Assembly: GCF_034627025.1 (NCBI RefSeq)
Contig: NZ_CP141050.1
Coordinates: forward strand, 935,001 to 999,000
Origin: Microvirga lotononidis
GTDB lineage: Bacteria > Pseudomonadota > Alphaproteobacteria > Rhizobiales > Beijerinckiaceae
DNA length: 64,000 bases
Direction: 5' to 3'
In this document: positions 17,701 to 25,802 of the stretch, in pieces
Numbering within the stretch: the first letter of the stretch is position 1
How the letters are laid out: each line of letters opens with the position of its first letter
Made by a program: the position numbers and the translations under genes
Notes under the pieces: model-generated
What the model saw: the letters and a program-made list of their open reading frames with translations, nothing else
What the model was told of the DNA's origin: nothing
Database searches by the model: none

Positions 17701-18137
17701 ATTCAGCCCCCTGAAGCGGGAGCGACCCTAGCGTAGCGGCTGGAGATCGTCGATGGGCTGCCAGCATTCATCACAGGCACGAGGCAGGCTAAGCCCTTCC
17801 ACTCTCATCGAGAAGGATGAGCAAGCTGGCAGATCCGATGCAGGCCGGAAGGTCATCGCCTGCTACCGGCACTATCTCTCGACCCGTCCTGAGAAGTATC
17901 CGCGATGAGCAAGGTTTGGTCAGGGAGGCTGATACCCTCCCTGACTGTGCTAGACCCTGTGAGACCGAAGGGGCCGAGAGAGAGGAAGGCTAGAAGCTTC
18001 CTCAGAGATAGAGGCTAGGCAATAGAACTTAAAATGGCAATGATGCCTGACGGGCTTCGCTCTCCAATCAATCACACAGTGTGCTCTTACCTCCCCGAAA
18101 GTCGAAATGGTGAGGGCTTGCGGGCCATCGGGCCATC
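17701..18137. other. Intergenic stretch with a 10-bp perfect hairpin
   Basis: No gene. An inverted repeat GTCAGGGAGG (17919-17928) / CCTCCCTGAC (17936-17945) with a 7-base loop can form a strong stem. There is no T tract after it on either strand, so it is not an obvious terminator and could be an RNA structure or a protein site. Confidence 0.45.
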
Positions 18138-18836
18138 ATGCAACTTCCTGGCACCATGAAGCCTCTTGTTCTCCTCGCCTTTGCGTTCCTACTTTTCGTT
18201 CATCCCGTCGCTGCTGGCCCTATCATCACGGGACAGGCTGACATTGTCGACGGCGATACCCTGTCGATCCGAGGCCGATCGGCACGGGTCCGCCTCTATG
18301 GCATCGACACGCCAGAGGGACAGCAGACCTGTGACGATGCCGCCAGCAAGCGTTATCTCTGCGGCGCCCGGGCGGCAGAAGCCTTAGCCGACCTCATCGG
18401 GCGGAATGGCCGTGTGACCTGCCAAGAACAGGATCGCGATCGCTATGGCCGCGTCGTCGCTGTTTGCCAGGCGAATGGCCGCGAGATCAACGCGGAGATG
18501 GTCCTTCAAGGCTGGGCCCTTGAGTACAAGCAATATTCCGATGGTCGATATGCCAAAGCGGAAGCCGAGGCTCGCACGGCCAAGCGGGGGCTATGGGCTG
18601 GGCAGTTCGTCGAGCCGTGGGACTGGCGCCGTGGGAAGCGGCTGTCGTCGGAGGCTTCGACGGGGTCAGACCGGAAGTGCGCCATCAAGGGCAACATCTC
18701 TGGATCGGACAAGATCTACCACCTGCCGGGCAGTCGGAGCTATGCCAAGACGGTGATCGATGAGGCCAGCGGAGAGCGCTGGTTCTGTAGTGAAGATGAA
18801 GCAAAGGCAGCCGGGTGGCGCGCGCCTAGAGGCTAG
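18138..18836 (+). CDS. Secreted thermonuclease-like (SNase) protein with sunset domain
   Basis: Staphylococcal-nuclease-fold phosphodiesterase that would cleave DNA or RNA outside the cytoplasm. A signal peptide ([20 protein letters not shown], beginning at an internal Met) precedes the SNase domain. Its active-site pieces are [21 protein letters not shown] and [11 protein letters not shown]. The last 50 residues ([20 protein letters not shown] and [14 protein letters not shown]) form the short sunset domain that often follows SNase or Excalibur domains. Start 18138 has weak support; ATG 18156 would begin right at the signal peptide. An Excalibur gene follows 7 bases after the stop, so the two are probably one operon. 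Confidence 0.88.
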   Translation: MQLPGTMKPLVLLAFAFLLFVHPVAAGPIITGQADIVDGDTLSIRGRSARVRLYGIDTPEGQQTCDDAASKRYLCGARAAEALADLIGRNGRVTCQEQDRDRYGRVVAVCQANGREINAEMVLQGWALEYKQYSDGRYAKAEAEARTAKRGLWAGQFVEPWDWRRGKRLSSEASTGSDRKCAIKGNISGSDKIYHLPGSRSYAKTVIDEASGERWFCSEDEAKAAGWRAPRG

Positions 18837-18843
18837 GGGGCCT

Positions 18844-19134
18844 ATGATGAAGTGGGGGGTGATCGCAGCTTTGGCCGCAATGGTGATGGCTGCGCCTGTG
18901 GGAGCGACGGGAAGTCTCTCCGAACAATCGGCCAAGCTCAGCGTCGAGCGGGTGAAGGAATACGTCGTAGCGCAGCGCAGGAGCTGCAAGGCGGCGAGCA
19001 CCTGCGAGGAGGCTGTCGAGATGTGGTGCGGCGGCTATAGCCGGGCCGATGCCGATGGCGACGGCATTCCCTGTGAGAACGTCTGCCGCTCCAGGTCTCA
19101 GGTTGATGCGATCAAGCAGAGAATAGGCTGCTGA
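18844..19134 (+). CDS. Secreted Excalibur calcium-binding protein
   Basis: Signal peptide (MMKWGVIAALAAMVMAAPVGA) followed by about 50 helical residues with paired cysteines and a C-terminal Excalibur motif, DADGDGIPCENVC. The Asp-rich DxDxDGxxCE loop resembles an EF-hand calcium site. The motif often accompanies extracellular nucleases, and here it follows the SNase gene directly, which supports joint function in extracytoplasmic nucleic-acid handling. Start chosen at the Met-Met before the signal peptide. Confidence 0.82.
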   Translation: MMKWGVIAALAAMVMAAPVGATGSLSEQSAKLSVERVKEYVVAQRRSCKAASTCEEAVEMWCGGYSRADADGDGIPCENVCRSRSQVDAIKQRIGC

Positions 19135-19328
19135 CTGCGTCCGCAATCGAATTTCCGATAACGCCCGGTATGGAATGGAGAGAGGCAGCAGGGCCATAGT
19201 AGCCCTTAGGTCATACCACCGTCTTGGCGCTGATACCTAAAAGGTATTCTGCGCTTCGCTTGCCACATTGCTGACCGCATCGATGACTGTGATCCTGTTT
19301 GGGAGGACTTTTTGCAGAGTGATTGGCC

Positions 19329-19589
19329 ATGCCCGCATCAGCCAGATATTTCTTCCATCTTGTCTCGGATCATGAGGTGATCCCCGACGAGGAGGGGATT
19401 GACCTGTGGAATGAGGAAGGCGCCCTGCTCTCCGTTATCAGGGCGGCGAATGGACTCATCAAAGAGGGCCTCATGTCGGACGAGTGGCAAGACTGGTGCC
19501 TTGAGGTCATGGATGGGACTGGCCGAACGATCCTGCGCATCTCCCTCTCTGATTTCAATCAGGCGCAGAGGATCTTTTCGCTGCATTGA
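19329..19589 (+). CDS. DUF6894 family small protein
   Basis: MPASARYFFHLVSDHEVIPD leads into EEGIDLW, and WCLEVMDGTGRTILRI follows, the DUF6894 pattern, 86 residues. ATG 19329 is preferred to a TTG two codons earlier. The C-terminal half is close in style to the 9771-10079 copy (DEWxxWxLEIxDxxGR), so these two are the nearest pair among the five relatives. Role unknown. Confidence 0.78.
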   Translation: MPASARYFFHLVSDHEVIPDEEGIDLWNEEGALLSVIRAANGLIKEGLMSDEWQDWCLEVMDGTGRTILRISLSDFNQAQRIFSLH

Positions 19590-19629
19590 GCCCGCGAAAT
19601 CTCGAACCGCCTGCCCAGGTGAGCTTGCT

Positions 19630-19716
19630 ATGGATCTTGAGGACCTTGTGTCGCTTCTGATCCCCGTCGTCATCTTCGGGCTGGTGATCGGAGTTCTGGT
19701 GCTGTTCGATGAGTAG
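19630..19716 (+). CDS. Single-pass small membrane protein, 28 residues
   Basis: ATG 19630 has AGGTGA seven or eight bases upstream. The peptide is an acidic head (MDLEDLVS), one membrane helix (LLIPVVIFGLVIGVLVLF) and a DE tail. It follows the DUF6894 gene by 40 bases. Too short for family assignment, but the start signal and membrane helix make it credible. Confidence 0.5.
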   Translation: MDLEDLVSLLIPVVIFGLVIGVLVLFDE

Positions 19717-20031
19717 CGCAATAGCCGCGGGAATTTCGCATAACGCCCAGTCTGGAACGGCCGCACCGCAAGTTTCGTCGAAGGCCGCTTGGCTGACACG
19801 AAATGGCACCGGTTGAGCGCATTGCGCTCCCTTTGCCAATACGTCAGTCTCAGCCGACTACCATCCGGTCAGAGATGGACTGTCTCAGGAGAGTGCATGA
19901 CGGTCCGCTTGCTTGTGGCCATGCCGAAGCCGACGGCTGATCCAGAGCTGGGGGCGCATCCGCCGCGTTCCGGGGATGATCCGGTCAGGCCCCAGGCATG
20001 TGGCGAGCCGCGCATGCGGCCAATGTCCCGC
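19717..20031. other. Intergenic stretch with nothing recognisable
   Basis: A plus-strand frame at 19789-20301 crosses into the antisense of the AraC-type gene and has no start signal. No RNA or repeat seen. Confidence 0.3.
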
Positions 20032-20415
20032 CTATCCTACCGGCCCGCGATGAGTACTGCGCCAAACCGATGGGCTTTGGCCCGTCCACCGGTGAAAGGC
20101 GCGGCTGAAGGCGCTGATCTCGGCGTAGTTCAGCACCTCGGCGATATGGCTGACCGGGAGATCCGATCTAGCGAGCAACCAGCAGGCAATCTCGCAACGT
20201 ACCTCGTTGGTCACCTGCCGGAACGAGCTGCCTTCGGCCTTCAGGTGCCGGTGAAGGGCCCGGCGATTGATCGCGAAGAGATTGGCGATCTTGGTCGCTG
20301 AACAGCTGTCCCGGAGCAGTTCGACCCGAAGTACGCGCTGCACCTCGGCGGTCAGCGGGCGGATGTTTTGGCCCGATTGGTGCAAGCCAGCTCTAGGAGA
20401 AGAGGGGATTGCCAT
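20032..20415 (-). CDS. AraC-type DNA-binding domain, N-terminally short
   Basis: 127 residues containing only the two helix-turn-helix units of AraC/XylS regulators: ATKIANLFAINRRALHRHLK and VSHIAEVLNYAEISAFSRAF, ending with RWTGQSPSVWR. Full-length relatives have about 200 more residues for ligand binding before this. No such sequence lies upstream in any frame, so this is either a truncated regulator or a short form. Target unknown. Confidence 0.7.
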   Translation of the reverse strand: MAIPSSPRAGLHQSGQNIRPLTAEVQRVLRVELLRDSCSATKIANLFAINRRALHRHLKAEGSSFRQVTNEVRCEIACWLLARSDLPVSHIAEVLNYAEISAFSRAFHRWTGQSPSVWRSTHRGPVG

Positions 20416-20509
20416 CGCAGCAGACTAGCGCAACTGGAGAGCCGAGCTTGATCACTTGGGACGAATTTTTGATAGTTTGTGACGCGGCGACCGACATGAG
20501 GCCGTTGTG

Positions 20510-20710
20510 CTACTTCCGTGCGTCTGGTGCTGCCTGCATCTGGCGAGCAACCTCCAAGATCGCCTCGACCGCGTGAGGCCCTTGATTCTTTGAGCTCTTT
20601 TTCTCTGCCCGGATGAGCTCGCGAGCCAGTTCCGCGGCTCGCCGATTGTCTTCCCGAAGATCTTCGATCTCGGCCGGCGTCAATCGGCTGGTATCGCGGG
20701 AGGAGGTCAT
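20510..20710 (-). CDS. Hypothetical protein, 66 residues
   Basis: From ATG 20710 (MTSSRDTSRLTPAEIEDLRE) a highly charged helical protein with a C-terminal EAILEVARQMQAAPDARK. No family recognised. The longer frame from 20755 is less likely. Confidence 0.45.
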   Translation of the reverse strand: MTSSRDTSRLTPAEIEDLREDNRRAAELARELIRAEKKSSKNQGPHAVEAILEVARQMQAAPDARK

Positions 20711-20894
20711 GGATGGCTCGTGGCAGGTGGCGATGGATGCAAAGCTGGCGTTCATTCAGGGTGTTTACAATCCCGTCAGGGTTTCTAGCGACCCGCCAGG
20801 AAACACTAGCAAATCAGAAGAAGCGCCCAGCATTGAGAAACCGCAAGGACAGATCTCACGAACTTCGTATGGAAGGTCTTTGCGGGCCGCATGC

Positions 20895-21137
20895 ATGCCA
20901 AACTACTACTTCAATGTTGTTCTGAATGGACACGCCAGCCCCGATCATCATGGCAGAGCGTTCCAGGACGACCATGAAGCCAGGAGCCAAGCCCACCATA
21001 TCACCATGCTCATAGCAGACAATGTCCGGGAATATTGTAGCAGCTTCATTGCGGTGTCGGAGGAGGACGGTCGTGTTGCCTTCAAAGTCCCGATCTGCCG
21101 CCCCCGCACGGGAAAAGACGATATATGGACGTCGTAG
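20895..21137 (+). CDS. Diverged DUF6894-like small protein
   Basis: MPNYYFNVVLNGHASPDHHG follows the same plan as DUF6894 (aromatic first strand, Pro-Asp turn), then EARSQAHHITMLIADNV and a final strand (EEDGRVAFKVPI). The PDEEG turn has become PDHHG, so it is the most divergent relative here. Internal ATG 20895 was chosen because the family starts at this point. Confidence 0.5.
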   Translation: MPNYYFNVVLNGHASPDHHGRAFQDDHEARSQAHHITMLIADNVREYCSSFIAVSEEDGRVAFKVPICRPRTGKDDIWTS

Positions 21138-21157
21138 GAGCACATTTGTGGCATCCG

Positions 21158-21340
21158 CTAATTGCGACCAAAAGTAGCCCCCAAGATCAGGTGAATGGCA
21201 ATTGCGGCACCAAAAACAATGATCGCGTCAACGATCGTCAGCGTAGGCCAGCCGACCCGCGTTTCCCGGGCTAGGCGGTCATGCACTTCCTGTCGCTTTC
21301 GATCCAGCTTCACGTCCGTCTCACTGTGGCCATAGACCAT
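21158..21340 (-). CDS. Small membrane protein, 60 residues
   Basis: A charged N-terminal half (MVYGHSETDVKLDRKRQEVH) is followed by one membrane helix (LTIVDAIIVFGAAIAIHLIL) and a short tail. The pattern suggests a membrane-tethered cytoplasmic helix. No family name. Confidence 0.5.
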   Translation of the reverse strand: MVYGHSETDVKLDRKRQEVHDRLARETRVGWPTLTIVDAIIVFGAAIAIHLILGATFGRN

Positions 21341-21466
21341 TGCTGCCCCTCAGGTTTGGCGCAGCTCCGGCGATGTCTCAGGCGCGCTTCTCAAACTTTA
21401 AGAGCAGCGTGAGGCGACCGCCGATACTCTCTATAGGGGTGGACGGGCCGAATGTCCGACCCACCC

Positions 21467-21688
21467 CTAGGATCGCTTCGGCGGCTCGGTTCCTTCGATC
21501 ACGCCCGCGCCCGGGTCAGTGATCTTGCCGTTCTCATCCTTCCGACCGGTGAAGAATGTATCCCGTTTCTGCTTGGACATCTTCAGGACCGTGCGCGCCT
21601 CCGTGTCGATCCTCCATTCTTCAGACCAGGTGCTGACGGATTGGCCGGTGAGTTCGGATAAGGCGGTAGTGTCACGAGAATAGGTCAT
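21467..21688 (-). CDS. Hypothetical protein, 73 residues
   Basis: MTYSRDTTALSELTGQSVST at the N-terminus, then EEWRIDTEARTVLKMSKQKR and a C-terminal GRKDENGKITDPGAGVIEGT. Not recognised, soluble. The first nine residues recur exactly in a short frame at 22463-22516, so the gene's 5' end was duplicated. Confidence 0.5.
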   Translation of the reverse strand: MTYSRDTTALSELTGQSVSTWSEEWRIDTEARTVLKMSKQKRDTFFTGRKDENGKITDPGAGVIEGTEPPKRS

Positions 21689-21765
21689 GAGACCGGGTGC
21701 TCCACGCCCAGGTGAAGGGCCTGTTGCTCCTTATCAGCGATACGATATCTGCCGGATTGTACGGG

Positions 21766-22368
21766 CTAAGCGCGTGCCCACTCGGTTCTGTCGTAGCTTT
21801 CAATAAACACACCTGTGACATGCCCTGAGCCGTCTTCGATCGGCCGGTATATGAAGTCGGTCACATGCTCCTCCATCGGAGCACCCTTGCTCGGCTGGAA
21901 GAGGATCGGCATCTTGAGGCCGACGAACGGCTTCTTGGTCCGGTACACCTGATCCAGCAACTCCAAATAGCCTTGCCCTCTCAGCTCTGGAAAAGCCTCC
22001 CATCCTGGTAGCCCGAGGAACCCATCTCGGCCCGCAGACCTGACAAAGGCTTTGTTGGCGGCCTCAATAATCAGTTCAGGGCCTCGCAGCGCAACCCTGC
22101 ACGCTTGGGAGCTTGTGATTTCCAAAGCACTGACATCGGGCGAGTTCATGAGCAACTCTCCCGCATCTCGGATGTCCCCTGTTAGAACAAGAGGTGCAAT
22201 GTCCCGGGTCGGGACTATTCTCAGGTGCTCATCAAGTTTCCTGATCGTGACGCGGACACTGTCGCGAAGCCGTTCCTTGAGCACTTCAGGCTCATGCTCC
22301 CACCCACGGGCGCATTCCAAGGTGTCGTATAGAGCCCGAGCGACAGCTTCGACTTCATCCTCGTGCAC
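21766..22368 (-). CDS. Stand-alone PAS-domain protein
   Basis: 200 residues. The N-terminal 50 residues (MHEDEVEAVARALYDTLECA) resemble the start of the protein at 9317. The C-terminal 110 residues read like the PAS sensor domains found at the front of HWE kinases: VALRGPELIIEAANKAFVR, GLPGWEAFPELRGQGYLELL, then VTDFIYRPIEDGSGHVTGVF. There is no kinase, cyclase or other output. It may deliver a signal to a partner such as the HWE kinase elsewhere in the window, by inference only. Confidence 0.7.
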   Translation of the reverse strand: MHEDEVEAVARALYDTLECARGWEHEPEVLKERLRDSVRVTIRKLDEHLRIVPTRDIAPLVLTGDIRDAGELLMNSPDVSALEITSSQACRVALRGPELIIEAANKAFVRSAGRDGFLGLPGWEAFPELRGQGYLELLDQVYRTKKPFVGLKMPILFQPSKGAPMEEHVTDFIYRPIEDGSGHVTGVFIESYDRTEWARA

Positions 22369-22462
22369 AAGCAGCCTGCCATCTCTAGATTGAAACTGAG
22401 CCGCTGTATATCAACCTTGCCGAAGTGTGTGAAGATAATCTGGAAGATTCTTAGACCGATAC

Positions 22463-22516
22463 TTAGAGTTGGCCCTTGAACGCGAAGATGGCAGTGGTAT
22501 CGCGGGAGTAGGTCAT
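22463..22516 (-). pseudogene. Truncated copy of the 5' end of the 21467-21688 gene
   Basis: Reads MTYSRDTTAIFAFKGQL then stop. Nine N-terminal residues equal those of the gene at 21467-21688, and the flanking DNA (GTAGGTCAT against ATAGGTCAT) is similar. A fragment left by duplication, or a tiny gene. Confidence 0.4.
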
Positions 22517-22597
22517 AAGGCAGTCAATAGTCAGGGACGATGAACAAAGGATGCTATCCTTCGGTTATTCACGCAGTCCAGTGGGCTTGGAGGGCCG

Positions 22598-22843
22598 ATG
22601 CCTCGCTTTTCCTTTGATACTTTCGACGGTGACGTTGCTGCTCAGGATGATATGGGGCTTGAACCGCCCGACATGGAAGCGGCTCGACGCGAGGCGCAGA
22701 TGACACTCCCCCATATGGCCCAAGATGCTCTGCCTGACGGAAACTACCGCACCTTTGTCGTCAATGTCCGAGACGAGAACGGAAAGAGCGTGTTGAGGGC
22801 GGCTCTCTCCCTGGTCATGTCCGAGGGGCCGTTCGACGACTGA
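22598..22843 (+). CDS. DUF6894-like small protein
   Basis: 81 residues: MPRFSFDTFDGDVAAQDDMG, then LEPPDMEAARREAQMTLPHM and FVVNVRDENGKSVLRAALSL. The order matches DUF6894, including the EAAxxEA helix after the turn and the final strand with RDENG. Upstream GGAGGGCCG gives a ribosome binding site. Closest in layout to the 35143 copy. Confidence 0.7.
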   Translation: MPRFSFDTFDGDVAAQDDMGLEPPDMEAARREAQMTLPHMAQDALPDGNYRTFVVNVRDENGKSVLRAALSLVMSEGPFDD

Positions 22844-23086
22844 TTGCGCCTGTCGAAAGAAACCGCCCTGACCGAGGACGCTATGGACAACCTCAGTCAG
22901 GACGGATGTAGCTCCAAGGGGGCGAGCTACGGACGGAAGCCTATCCTGTCACGGGGATCACTCAACGCTCCCAAAGGAGCCGAGATCAGGGCAAAAGGTC
23001 CGCCTTCCGCATCAGTAGTAGCTCTGAAAGCGAAACGCCCCGGCCGAGGGCTGTCTTGGGCCTCGTCCAGGGCGCTCTGCGGTTGG

Positions 23087-23228
23087 GGGGATGTCACATT
23101 AACGGCGAATACTACCCCGTACTCGTCAACGAAAAATCCCGCGGTGAGGAAAATCAATGACTTAGGCTGTGCAGAATGAGACCTTGTCGACCAGCTAAAT
23201 GGCTATACTCGGTTAATGGGACATCCCC
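23087..23228. repeat. MITE-like 142-bp repeat, copy B (uninterrupted)
   Basis: Begins GGGGATGTCACATTAAC and ends with the reverse complement of GGGGATGTCCCATTAAC; 16 of 17 terminal bases pair. It is the reverse-orientation partner of copy A. Its right end abuts a truncated IS6-family transposase gene. No target duplication is visible. Confidence 0.85.
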
Positions 23229-23469
23229 GCCTGGATCCACCGAAACAGGATCGTGTGGTCGACCTGAACGCCTCGATCGGAGAACATGCGCTCGAGGTCG
23301 CGATAGCTGATCGAGAACTGCAGGTACCAGCGCGCCGCCCACAGAATGATCTCCGCCGTGAACTGTCGACCTTTGAACAGGTTCTTGTTATTCCGCTTCA
23401 CCGCCAGCCCCGCTCGCCACCCCCGTTCCATAGCTGAGGCGGGGCAAGCTTCAAAGCTGCAACAGATCC
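23229..23469 (-). pseudogene. IS6-family transposase, left-end fragment
   Basis: The minus strand reads NLFKGRQFTAEIILWAARWY, SISYRDLERMFSDRGVQVD and HTILFRWIQ, the N-terminal quarter of an IS6/IS26-type transposase. It then runs into the MITE and stops. The outer end near 23469 reads GGATCTGTTGCAGC, like an IS6 terminal repeat. The catalytic DDE part is absent, so it is inactive. Confidence 0.8.
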
Positions 23470-23530
23470 GGTTGCTTAGGCGCTCTGGAGTGGCTAAATG
23501 GCCGCGCATGAATGAGCACCATAGAGAACC

Positions 23531-23737
23531 ATGAAAACGGCTGCGGAATATCGAAAACACGCTCAAGAGTGCAGAGCACTGGCCCAACAAATGCCCGCTG
23601 GGGACCAGCGCAATCAGCTTGTGGAAATGGCAAGGACTTGGGACAGTCTGGCCGAGGATCGGGACAGAGTGGTTCGTAACCAATCCCTGCTCGATACCAA
23701 GAGTGGTTCCAACAAGGCGCATGGGCCATCCAGCTAG
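23531..23737 (+). CDS. Small helical protein, EYRxHAxECR type
   Basis: 68 residues. MKTAAEYRKHAQECRALAQQ, then QRNQLVEMARTWDSLAEDRD. This helical-hairpin pattern with a conserved TWDxLAEDRD is common in small uncharacterised alphaproteobacterial proteins. A relative lies at 33249-33440 and a broken one at 54577-54722. Function unknown; likely cytoplasmic. Confidence 0.65.
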   Translation: MKTAAEYRKHAQECRALAQQMPAGDQRNQLVEMARTWDSLAEDRDRVVRNQSLLDTKSGSNKAHGPSS

Positions 23738-23857
23738 TCGACTGTCCTTGGTCGCCTCAGCAATCAGCCAGCCCGCTTCCCCATACCCCTTCTGCCGCTG
23801 ATACGGCGGGGCTGAGAGGCGAAGGATCCAACTTAGCCTGTCGCCTCTTATCCTAGC

Positions 23858-24232
23858 ATGAGTTCTGCACCTACCGTTCTACTTGTTGATCCCGATGGTG
23901 CTGTACGAGACACGCTTCGTGCTGTCTTGGAAGAGGTTGGCTACAAAGTCATCGGATACGAAAACGGTGAGGCGGCACTGGCCGACCTGAAGGATACCTG
24001 CGCCGCGAACCTCCTTGTGACCGAGGTTCGCCTTCCGAACCTCGATGGGTGGCAGCTAGCGAGAGACGCCCGTCGCTTGTGTCCAGGATTGCCCGTTGTA
24101 TTCATACCTTCTCACGACAAGAGCCGATCAAAGCAGGGGAAGCGTAGTTTCGTGCTTCCCAAGCCCTTTGGCGCACGAGCCTTTCTCGTTGCGGTCCAGC
24201 TCATGGCGTCACCTCTTGTGACCTATCATTAG
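23858..24232 (+). CDS. Single-domain receiver with Glu at the phospho-Asp position
   Basis: 124 residues: PTVLLVDPDGAVRDTLRAVL, then NLLVTEVRLPNLDGWQLARD and VLPKPFGARAFL. The receiver fold is complete, and the conserved lysine of the KPF motif is present. The phosphoacceptor Asp (LVTDxRLP in relatives) is Glu. Asp-to-Glu changes can mimic the phosphorylated state in some receivers. It has no output domain and no adjacent kinase. Same subfamily style as the 12723-13130 protein (LVTxxxLPxLxDGW). Confidence 0.8.
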   Translation: MSSAPTVLLVDPDGAVRDTLRAVLEEVGYKVIGYENGEAALADLKDTCAANLLVTEVRLPNLDGWQLARDARRLCPGLPVVFIPSHDKSRSKQGKRSFVLPKPFGARAFLVAVQLMASPLVTYH

Positions 24233-24516
24233 TGACTGTGCCACATCACTTATTCCCGCCTATGGTCGGCCTAGGCAGGAACTTTAGGTAATCCATGCCG
24301 CTACACCACACGCTGCCACGTTACCACGGGCAGGGATGAGGTTACTCTTTCAAGATTACTGAGGCTGACTGTTCATGGCCGAATCCAGCAGCTAGGAGGA
24401 GATAGGTTCCGGCCGAGCCGCCTCGGGCGTGAGGTGGAGGACAGCTAAGGCTGGGCATCAAATCGCGGTCGGTCCGGTCACTTTGGCCCCAGGGATGAGG
24501 GGGGCCGCTTCGATGG

Positions 24517-24750
24517 ATGACGCGCTGGGCCCGGCGCGTTCCCAAAGCGGAACCTGTAGAAGTGACTAATCATGGGCGAACGGCTGGGTTCTTCTTGTCG
24601 CCAGACGAGTTTGCCGACTATACGAGCCTAAAGGCAAAAGCCCGCAAGGTACTTCTTGTCGGCAATTTGACGGAAGATAAGGTTAAAGAGATCCAGAATA
24701 CGACCATGGATGAACGGCATGCGCATCTAAACGCATTGTTGGATGACTAA
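24517..24750 (+). CDS. Orphan Phd/YefM-type antitoxin, N-terminus altered
   Basis: From residue 12 it reads EPVEVTNHGRTAGFFLSPDE, then FADYTSLKAKARKVLLVGNL and MDERHAHLNALLDD, the pattern of chromosomal Phd/YefM antitoxins. The usual first 25 residues, which form the dimer and DNA-binding strand-helix, are replaced by a short unrelated MTRWARRVPK. No toxin gene follows within 300 bases. Probably a decayed orphan, though a translated protein is possible. Confidence 0.6.
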   Translation: MTRWARRVPKAEPVEVTNHGRTAGFFLSPDEFADYTSLKAKARKVLLVGNLTEDKVKEIQNTTMDERHAHLNALLDD

Positions 24751-25016
24751 TCTGGTCACCAACTGATCCATGCAACACAGTCGCCGAGAGTAGGATATCT
24801 TTTAACGAGACCAATCATTGAACACTCGCAGCTAACCACCCTGTCTGCCGTAAGCTCCACCTTTTCTATTCATTCTGTGAGCCCCCTCGCTGCTCCATTA
24901 CATCTCACATGAGCCTGCGGCGCTCACAAGTCTTGATCCCCGCGCCGGCACTTTGGCTGCTGCCATCCTCTCGAGGGCTTGGCCACATCGCTTCCACTTT
25001 CCGCCACCTGAAACGC

Positions 25017-25046
25017 AAAAGGCCCGGTGTCGCCACCGGGCCTTTT
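25017..25046 (-). terminator. Intrinsic terminator of the porin-like gene
   Basis: Stem GGCCCGGTG / CACCGGGCC with a 4-base loop, flanked by AAAA and TTTT, 21 bases past the stop of the minus-strand beta-barrel gene. Confidence 0.85.
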
Positions 25047-25067
25047 CAATCGCCGAAGCGATGGATC

Positions 25068-25802
25068 TTAGTACGTGCTGAACTTGTAGCTGATGCCGGC
25101 ACGGACCGTATGGAATTCAATGTCGTTGCTGCCGAGCGAGACATTGTTGAAGAAGTTATCGCCACCATCAAAGTTGGTGTAACGGTATTCCAGACGGGCG
25201 GTCAGGTTGTTGGTGAAGGCATATTCGACACCAGCACCCAGCGTCCATCCGGTCAGCGTGTCGTCGTTGCCGCGGATGCCGAAACCATCCGAGACACCAG
25301 CGAAGGCGAAACCGCCGGTCGCGTAGATCAATGCACGGTCAAACGCGAAACCGGCGCGAGCGCGGATCGAGCCCTGCCAGTCGAGAGCATTGCCGGCAAA
25401 GCCGTAGTTCGTGAACACGCCGCCACCGGGGCCAATGATGACCACGTCATTGTTGTCGTCGCCGAACACGCCTTCGATATCGCCTTCAACACCGACCACG
25501 AATGAGCCGAGCTGGTAGTTGTAACCAGCGTGGACACCGGCCAGGAAGCCGTCGCCGCTGTCACCAAAATCGCCGCTCTGCACCACGAACCCGCTCGGGA
25601 GAACGATGTCGTTGTCGTTGGCATTCCAGCCATAGCCGACCTGGGCACCGACGTAGAAGCCGGTCCAGGTGAAGACCGGAACGGCAGCAACGATCGGAGC
25701 CGGCGGAGCAGCGCGGAGCGGAAGGTCAGCAGCGGACGCAGCGGACATCCCCGCAGTCGCGAGGGTGGTGGCGGCGAGCAAGCCGAGAAGACGGGTTTTC
25801 AT
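25068..25802 (-). CDS. Outer-membrane beta-barrel (porin family) protein
   Basis: 244 residues from ATG 25802 (MKTRLLGLLAATTLATAGMS), with a signal peptide ending in AASAAD and the ADLPLRAAPPAPIVA linker typical of the short Hyphomicrobiales barrels. The body alternates aromatic strands and loops: FTWTGFYVGAQVGYGW, AGVHAGYNYQLGSFVVGVEG, ATGGFAFAGVSD, GAGVEYAFTNNLTARLEYRY. It ends with FHTVRAGISYKFSTY, a barrel-final strand with an aromatic C-terminus. An 8- or 10-strand barrel is expected. It may serve as a pore, adhesin or structural protein. An upstream frame to 25883 is not part of it. Confidence 0.92.
   Translation of the reverse strand: MKTRLLGLLAATTLATAGMSAASAADLPLRAAPPAPIVAAVPVFTWTGFYVGAQVGYGWNANDNDIVLPSGFVVQSGDFGDSGDGFLAGVHAGYNYQLGSFVVGVEGDIEGVFGDDNNDVVIIGPGGGVFTNYGFAGNALDWQGSIRARAGFAFDRALIYATGGFAFAGVSDGFGIRGNDDTLTGWTLGAGVEYAFTNNLTARLEYRYTNFDGGDNFFNNVSLGSNDIEFHTVRAGISYKFSTY

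Noticed and set aside
22844..23179. 111-codon plus-strand frame from TTG 22844
   Set aside because: Runs into the MITE, no ribosome binding site, composition not protein-like.
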